From AP-15 sp963762575 (GTDB taxonomy: Bacteria; Pseudomonadota; Alphaproteobacteria; ATCC43930; CGMCC-115725): a stretch of 64,000 nt of DNA. Shown piece by piece: positions 59,537 to 64,000 of the stretch (position 1 is its first letter; every line of letters starts with the position of its first letter). The notes beneath the pieces are model-generated. The model saw only the letters and a list, made by a program, of their open reading frames with translations, was not told the DNA's origin and did not search any database. The translations under genes were made by a program, and so were the position numbers. The stretch covers positions 558,001-622,000 of the forward strand of contig CAVXLL010000001.1 of assembly GCA_963762575.1 (NCBI GenBank), in the 5' to 3' direction.

Positions 59537-60859
59537 ATGACCTCCTTCAGCCCGCGCGAGATCGTCTCCGAACTCGACCGCTTCATCGTCGGCCAGCACG
59601 AGGCCAAGCGCGCGGTCGCGATCGCGTTGCGCAACCGCTGGCGGCGCCAGCAGCTCAGCCCTGAGCTGCGCGAAGAGGTACTGCCGAAGAACATCCTGAT
59701 GATCGGGCCGACCGGTTGCGGCAAGACCGAGATTTCGCGGCGGCTGGCGAGGCTCGCCCAGGCTCCCTTTGTCAAGGTCGAGGCGACCAAGTTCACCGAG
59801 GTCGGCTATGTCGGCCGCGACGTCGAGCAGATCGTGCGTGATCTCATCGAAATTGCGATCGGCATGACCCGCGAGCGGCTGCGCAAGGAAGTCGAGCCCA
59901 AGGCCGAGATCGCCGCCGAGGAGCGCGTGCTCGAGGCCCTGGTCGGCTCGGGCGCCAGCGCCGACACCCGCCAGAAGTTCCGCAAGATGCTGCGCGAAGG
60001 CGCGCTCGACGACCGCGAGATTGAAGTCGCGGTTCAGGAGAGCGCCGCGGCGAACCTGCCCACCTTCGAGATCCCCGGCCTGCCCGGTGCGCAAATGGGG
60101 ATGCTCAACCTCGGCGACATTTTCGGCAAGGCTTTTGGGACGCGTGCCAAGCCCAAGCGGATGACGGTTGCCGACAGCCATCGCGTGCTGGTCGCCGAAG
60201 AGAGCGACAAGCTGTTGGACCAGGAGATGGTGGTGCGCGAGGCGACGACCGCCGTGGAGCAGAACGGCATCGTCTTCCTCGACGAAATCGACAAGATCTG
60301 CGGGCGCGGCGAGCGCGCCGGCGGTGGCGGTCCCGACGTCAGCCGGGAGGGGGTGCAGCGAGACCTCTTGCCGTTGATCGAGGGCACGACCGTCGCGACC
60401 AAGCACGGCGCGGTCAAAACCGACCACATCCTGTTCATCGCCTCGGGCGCTTTCCACCAGACCAAGCCGTCCGATCTGCTGCCCGAACTGCAGGGCCGAT
60501 TGCCGATCCGGGTGGAATTGAAGGCGCTCGACCGCAACGACTTCCGGCGCATCCTGGTCGAGCCGGAAGCCAGCCTGATCAAGCAATACAAGGCGTTGCT
60601 CGCGACCGAGGGGGTCACGCTCGATTTTGACGAAGCTTCGATCGACGAACTGGCGCTGTTGGCCGAGGAGATCAACGCGGCGATCGAGAATATCGGGGCG
60701 CGCCGTCTCCACACGATCCTCGAGCGCCTACTCGAGGAGATCAGCTTCACCGCCTCCGACCGGCTCGAAGGGACGCAGGTCACGATCGACCGCGCCTATG
60801 TTCGCGAGCGGGTCGGCACCCTCGCGCAAAACGCCGACCTATCCCGCTTCATCTTGTAG
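59537..60859 (+). CDS. hslU: ATP-dependent protease HslVU, ATPase subunit
   Basis: 440 aa AAA+ unfoldase, the usual length. Walker A GPTGCGKTEISRRLA starts at residue 57, Walker B IVFLDEIDKICG lies near 244-255, and an I-domain sits between about 110 and 230. The C-terminus LSRFIL is the tail that docks in HslV and activates it. It recognises and unfolds substrates for HslV in the cytosol. Confidence 0.96.
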   Translation: MTSFSPREIVSELDRFIVGQHEAKRAVAIALRNRWRRQQLSPELREEVLPKNILMIGPTGCGKTEISRRLARLAQAPFVKVEATKFTEVGYVGRDVEQIVRDLIEIAIGMTRERLRKEVEPKAEIAAEERVLEALVGSGASADTRQKFRKMLREGALDDREIEVAVQESAAANLPTFEIPGLPGAQMGMLNLGDIFGKAFGTRAKPKRMTVADSHRVLVAEESDKLLDQEMVVREATTAVEQNGIVFLDEIDKICGRGERAGGGGPDVSREGVQRDLLPLIEGTTVATKHGAVKTDHILFIASGAFHQTKPSDLLPELQGRLPIRVELKALDRNDFRRILVEPEASLIKQYKALLATEGVTLDFDEASIDELALLAEEINAAIENIGARRLHTILERLLEEISFTASDRLEGTQVTIDRAYVRERVGTLAQNADLSRFIL

Positions 60860-60937
60860 GGCGCCCGATCACCGCAGAGCCGCTCTGCTCACGCTCTGTT
60901 GAACCGGGAGGTCGACAAAACGCGGTAGTGTGACGGC

Positions 60938-61645
60938 ATGACCAAAACTGGCCTGCTGTTCGCTCTAGTTTTTTTGGCCCTCGGGATTGCGCCGCTGCAG
61001 GCGGGCGAGCGCCCGACCGTCGTCGAGCTGTTCACTTCCGAGGGTTGCTCATCCTGCCCGCCCGCCGATGCGTTGCTCGCCGAGCTCGCCGGCCGGCCCA
61101 ATGTCTTGGCGTTGTCGTTCCATGTCGATTACTGGGACAGGCTCGGCTGGAAGGACCCGTTTTCCAGCCCCGATGCGACGCGTCGTCAGCACGGCTACGC
61201 CGAGCTTCTGGGACTTGCGACGGTCTACACGCCGCAAATCGTCGTCGATGGCATATGGCAGGCGGTCGGTTCGGACCGCAGCGAGGTCGAGCGGGCTTTG
61301 GGTTCGGCGAGGCGCGACCGCGACGAGGTGCCGGTCGCCCTCGAGTTCGATCACGGCCGCGCACAGATCACGATGGGTCCGGGCGGCGACGGGGTTGCGG
61401 CGACCCTCCTGCTGATCGGTTTCGACCGACGGCACGTTACCGCGGTGGCGCGAGGCGAGAATGGCGGCCGCACTCTGTCTCATGTCGACGTGGTGCGCAG
61501 CATCGAGGAGGTCGCGCCATTCGACGGCCGGGCGAGAACGATCGAGGTGCCGATTCGCTCACCCGGTGATCGCCTCGCGGCGGTCCTGCAGGCCCAGGAC
61601 GGTCGGGTTCTGGGGGTCGCGGTTCGCGATACCGACGCCCGCTGA
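60938..61645 (+). CDS. DUF1223 family protein, exported
   Basis: 235 aa. Residues 1-22 are a signal peptide (LLFALVFLALGIAPLQAG). The DUF1223 domain is thioredoxin-like with CSSC (Cys37, Cys40) in ELFTSEGCSSCPPADALLAE, then FHVDYWDRLGWKDPF and YTPQIVVDGIWQAVGS. The family probably acts in periplasmic redox chemistry, but this is not shown. It lies 78 bases after hslU; a 6-bp hairpin (gcagag/ctctgc, 60877-60891) is in between. Confidence 0.85.
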   Translation: MTKTGLLFALVFLALGIAPLQAGERPTVVELFTSEGCSSCPPADALLAELAGRPNVLALSFHVDYWDRLGWKDPFSSPDATRRQHGYAELLGLATVYTPQIVVDGIWQAVGSDRSEVERALGSARRDRDEVPVALEFDHGRAQITMGPGGDGVAATLLLIGFDRRHVTAVARGENGGRTLSHVDVVRSIEEVAPFDGRARTIEVPIRSPGDRLAAVLQAQDGRVLGVAVRDTDAR

Positions 61646-61667
61646 CTGCCTGCGCCGGTGCAGCACG

Positions 61668-62324
61668 CTATGGCGTTGCAGCGGCGGAGATGGCTGCCTC
61701 GTGCGCCGCGGCTAATTCCGCGTCCTTGGCCTTGGCTCTCGCAACCGAAGGCCGCGCGCCGCAGCGGCTGATGTAGCCGGTAATCACCGGAAGCTCGGGT
61801 ACCAGCTTGAACATCGTGGTCCAGGTCAGAGCCGTGCCCCACAGCACGTCGGCCGCGGTAAATCGCTCGCCCAGCAGATAGGGCCCCTCGGCAAGCTGCG
61901 CGGTCAGCGTCCTGAGCATGGTCTCAAAGTCGCCATAAGGCGACATCGGCTGCGGCGCCGGGTCACGGTGGGTGGCGCTGTCGATGACGGCGGGTTCGAA
62001 GCACGCGGCGTAGAATACCATCCACCGCAGATAGGGGCCGCGCAGCGGATCGCCGAGCGGCGGGGCGAGCCGGGCCTCCGGGAACAGATCGGCCAGGTAG
62101 AGGAAGACCGCGACCTGTTCGGTGATGAGAGCATCGCCGTGCTTCAGCGCCGGCACCTTTCCCATCGGGTTGATCGCGAGATATTCGGGCCGGCGCTGTT
62201 CTCCGGCTTTCATGTTGAGCACGCGCAGTTCGTAGGGCACGCCGAGCTCTTCGAGCAGGGTCAGCGCGCCGGAAGATCTCGTATTCGGCGAGTGAAAAAG
62301 GGTGACTTTGAGATCGTCTGCCAT
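61668..62324 (-). CDS. glutathione S-transferase family protein
   Basis: 218 aa. FHSPNTRSSGALTLLEELGV with Ser in the active region, YLAINPMGKVPALKHGDALI with the cis-Pro, and TEQVAVFLYLADLFPEARLA (GSH-binding Glu region) show the thioredoxin half; GERFTAADVLWGTALTW is the N-capping box of the helical half. Divergent from a TetR gene with only 45 bases between start codons, so it is the most likely target of that regulator. Confidence 0.88.
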   Translation of the reverse strand: MADDLKVTLFHSPNTRSSGALTLLEELGVPYELRVLNMKAGEQRRPEYLAINPMGKVPALKHGDALITEQVAVFLYLADLFPEARLAPPLGDPLRGPYLRWMVFYAACFEPAVIDSATHRDPAPQPMSPYGDFETMLRTLTAQLAEGPYLLGERFTAADVLWGTALTWTTMFKLVPELPVITGYISRCGARPSVARAKAKDAELAAAHEAAISAAATP

Positions 62325-62369
62325 GTCGTCCCCATTTGCCAGCGGTCCTCTCGTTGTAGAGTATCTCGC

Positions 62370-63023
62370 ATGAGCTGGTCGAGGGACGATCAGGCGACCG
62401 GGCGCCGCGGTTATCACCACGGCAATCTGCGCGAGGCGTTGATACGCGCCGCTCTCAGCCTGATTGCCGAAAAGGGGCCGGCAGGGTTCACCTTCGCCGA
62501 TGCGGCGCGCTCGGCCGGAGTCAGCTCGGCGGCTCCGTACCGGCATTTTCGCGACCGGCAGGCATTGCTCGCCGATGTCGCGCGCCGCGGCTTCGAACTC
62601 TTCGAGGAGCGGCTCAACCGCGCCTGGAACGAGGGAAGGCCCGACCCGTTCCTCGCCTTCGAGAATGTCGGCCGCGCCTATCTCGCCTTTGCGCGGGAAG
62701 AACCCGCTTTCTACTCGGCCATGTTCGAGGCGGGCTTGCCCTTCGATGGCGATCCCGAGTTGCGCGAGGCCGCAGACCGCGCTTTTGCGGTGCTGCGCCG
62801 CGCGGCCGACGCCTTCTGCGCTCGCTTGCCCAGCGACCGCCGCCCGCCGGCTTTGATGATGAGCCTGCATTTGTGGGCCCTGGCGCACGGGATCGCCTCG
62901 TTGTTTGCGCGCGCCGACGGCGGGCGCCGCAAACTACCTATGAGCCCCGAGGAATTGCTGGAGGCGGGCGTGCTCGTCTACCTCCGCGGGCTCAGCCTGA
63001 TCGACGACCCCCCGAAGTCTTGA
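62370..63023 (+). CDS. TetR/AcrR family transcriptional regulator
   Basis: 217 aa. The N-terminal helix-turn-helix reads GNLREALIRAALSLIAEKGP, FTFADAARSAGVSSAAPYRH and HFRDRQALLADVARRGF, a standard TetR DNA-binding domain. The C-terminal ligand domain (AFAREEPAFYSAMFEAGL) resembles the TetR_C_33-like (WHG) type. Start at 62370. Head to head with a GST gene across 45 bases, so it probably represses both genes in response to an electrophile or similar ligand. Confidence 0.88.
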   Translation: MSWSRDDQATGRRGYHHGNLREALIRAALSLIAEKGPAGFTFADAARSAGVSSAAPYRHFRDRQALLADVARRGFELFEERLNRAWNEGRPDPFLAFENVGRAYLAFAREEPAFYSAMFEAGLPFDGDPELREAADRAFAVLRRAADAFCARLPSDRRPPALMMSLHLWALAHGIASLFARADGGRRKLPMSPEELLEAGVLVYLRGLSLIDDPPKS

Positions 63024-63081
63024 CAAGGGCGGTATCGAAACCCTATGTCAATGTTAGACACATTCACATGAGGGCCCTCGC

Positions 63082-63498
63082 ATGACGCTCGCGGCAAAAC
63101 TGGACGATTTAGGCAATCCAGCCTGGATTGCGCTGACGGTGGTGAGCTTCCTGATATGGTGGCCGCTCGGCCTCGTCGCTCTAGGATATCTAGTCGGCAG
63201 CGGGCGAATGGCACGCTGGACCGGCTGCGGCGCGCGGCGATGGCAGCAGCAAGCCCAAAGTAATCCCGGTAATCCCGGTAATCCCGATGGATGGTGGGGC
63301 ATGCGGTCAAGCTCCAGCGGCAACCGCGCCTTTGACGAATACCGCACTGAAACCCTGCGCCGCCTCGAAGAAGAACAGCGCGAATTCAAAGCGTTTCTCG
63401 ACCGCCTGCGTCATGCCAAGGACAAGGCCGAATTCGACGAGTTCATGGCCGAGCGCAGCCGGCGGCCCCAGAGCCCGCCTCCGCAGCCGGAAACCTGA
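63082..63498 (+). CDS. DUF2852 domain protein
   Basis: 138 aa. One N-terminal membrane helix (AWIALTVVSFLIWWPLGLVA, 14-33) is followed by a Gly/Asn/Ser-rich linker and a charged helical segment (FDEYRTETLRRLEEEQREFK, FLDRLRHAKDKAEFDEFM), the DUF2852 signature. It is an inner-membrane protein of unknown role common in alphaproteobacteria. The linker contains a 9-base tandem repeat coding for NPGNPGNPD. Confidence 0.85.
   Translation: MTLAAKLDDLGNPAWIALTVVSFLIWWPLGLVALGYLVGSGRMARWTGCGARRWQQQAQSNPGNPGNPDGWWGMRSSSSGNRAFDEYRTETLRRLEEEQREFKAFLDRLRHAKDKAEFDEFMAERSRRPQSPPPQPET
63260..63286 (+). repeat. 9-base tandem repeat, three copies
   Basis: gtaatcccg occurs three times in a row. Being a multiple of three, it stays in frame and encodes repeated Asn-Pro-Gly in the linker of the DUF2852 protein. 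Copy number could vary between strains without breaking the gene. Confidence 0.85.
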
Positions 63499-63505
63499 CC
63501 CCGTC

Positions 63506-63537
63506 GTCCTCTCCGCCCACTAGTGGGCGGAGAGGAC
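63506..63537. terminator. bidirectional terminator hairpin
   Basis: A perfect 32-base palindrome (gtcctctccgcccac followed by its exact complement, with ta at the centre) lies between two convergent genes. On the plus strand it is followed within 10 bases by a T-rich run (ttgactttttctctttt), a good intrinsic terminator for the DUF2852 gene. For the minus-strand ABC gene there is no T-run beyond the stem. Confidence 0.8.
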
Positions 63538-63562
63538 CGCCCTTGACTTTTTCTCTTTTGCG

Positions 63563-64000
63563 CTAATTCCCGGCGGCGCGGAGCGGTTGGCGGGCGCCGG
63601 AAATCTGGCGCCGGATCAGGCGGGCGTAGAGGCCGCCCTGGGCGAGGAGCTCGCTGTGGCTGCCGGTCTCGACGAGATGGCCGCCGTCGAGCACTGCAAG
63701 GAGGTCGGCGTTGCGCACCGTCGAGAGCCGGTGCGCGATGACGATCGTCGTGCGGTCGCGCATCAGCGCGTCGAGCGCGCCGCGCACCTGCGACTCGCTG
63801 ACTGCATCCAAATGCGAGGTCGCTTCGTCGAGGATCAAAGTCGGCGCGTTCTTTAGAAACGCGCGCGCGATCGCGACCCGCTGGCGCTGCCCGCCGGAAA
63901 GCTGCACGCCGCGCTCGCCGACCATCGTGTCGAGGCCTTCGGGCAGGCTCGCGACAAAATCGGCGAGCGCGGCCTGGTCGAGCGCGCGATGGATGGAGGC
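63563..64000 (-). CDS. ABC exporter ATP-binding part, C-terminal (cut by window edge)
   Basis: 146 codons reach the right edge without a start. GVQLSGGQRQRVAIARAF (signature), PTLILDEATSHLD (Walker B) and VIAHRLSTVRNADLLAVLDG (switch His) are those of MsbA/LapB-type fused exporters, and FVASLPEGLDTMVGERG lies ahead of the signature. The membrane domain and Walker A must lie beyond 64000. Lipid or drug export is typical; no choice can be made here. Confidence 0.88.
   Translation of the reverse strand, partial: ASIHRALDQAALADFVASLPEGLDTMVGERGVQLSGGQRQRVAIARAFLKNAPTLILDEATSHLDAVSESQVRGALDALMRDRTTIVIAHRLSTVRNADLLAVLDGGHLVETGSHSELLAQGGLYARLIRRQISGARQPLRAAGN

Overview
The window is chromosomal DNA from a high-GC alphaproteobacterium, most likely Rhodospirillales-like. 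Evidence: the hisB-hisH-hisA-hisF-hisE run beside hslVU, the L13-S9 pair, the ispE/TPR/ETF-ubiquinone oxidoreductase/uracil-DNA glycosylase block, a B12-dependent class II ribonucleotide reductase, many acyl-CoA enzymes and two branched-chain-amino-acid-type (Liv) ABC transporters. No plasmid, phage or CRISPR signature was seen. The species cannot be named from sequence reading alone.

Layout. 1-2.1 kb: end of a DUF899 gene, two VOC-fold genes, tRNA-Gln(TTG), a small secreted protein. 2.1-8.1 kb: ispE, a TPR protein, ETF-QO, a family-4-like UDG and moaB. 8.1-10.9 kb: two overlapping glycosyltransferase genes (TIGR04282/TIGR04283 types) divergent from a PA0069-type radical SAM gene. 10.9-14.5 kb: enoyl-CoA hydratase / CoA-binding protein / CoA-transferase operon, then rplM-rpsI. 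14.5-22 kb: mixed single genes (two LLM flavoproteins, ChaC-like, UDG-like, MBL fold, dienelactone hydrolase, class I aldolase, GST). 22.2-27.6 kb: operon nrdJ-tenA-flavin monooxygenase-secreted hydrolase. 28.1-29.6 kb: acyltransferase and YdcF. 29.6-34.2 kb: complete Liv-type transporter, divergent from a fadB-like/acyl-CoA dehydrogenase pair cluster (34.4-38.9 kb) that resembles pimF-pimC-pimD. 38.9-42.7 kb: small redox and metabolic genes.

42.7-47 kb is the disturbed part: a decayed 5' copy of comM, about 1 kb of lower-GC DNA, then intact comM, a NepR-like small protein and a decayed MFS transporter end. 47-51.9 kb: second Liv-type transporter with a LivM-LivG fusion and a frameshifted LivF. 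51.9-54.7 kb: a large amidohydrolase and a Uma2 protein. 54.7-63.5 kb: HIT protein, his operon with a GNAT gene embedded in it, hslVU behind a probable heat-shock promoter, DUF1223, divergent GST/TetR, DUF2852. The right edge cuts an exporter ABC gene.

Physiology suggested: uptake of organic or amino acids through two Liv systems feeding acyl-CoA catabolism, with electrons passed by acyl-CoA dehydrogenases to ETF and ETF-QO. No clearly new defence or mobile system was found. The best leads are the comM duplication with its insert, the GNAT gene translationally coupled inside the his operon, repeat DNA that became the N-terminus of a glycosyltransferase, and several gene remnants and single-base frameshifts.
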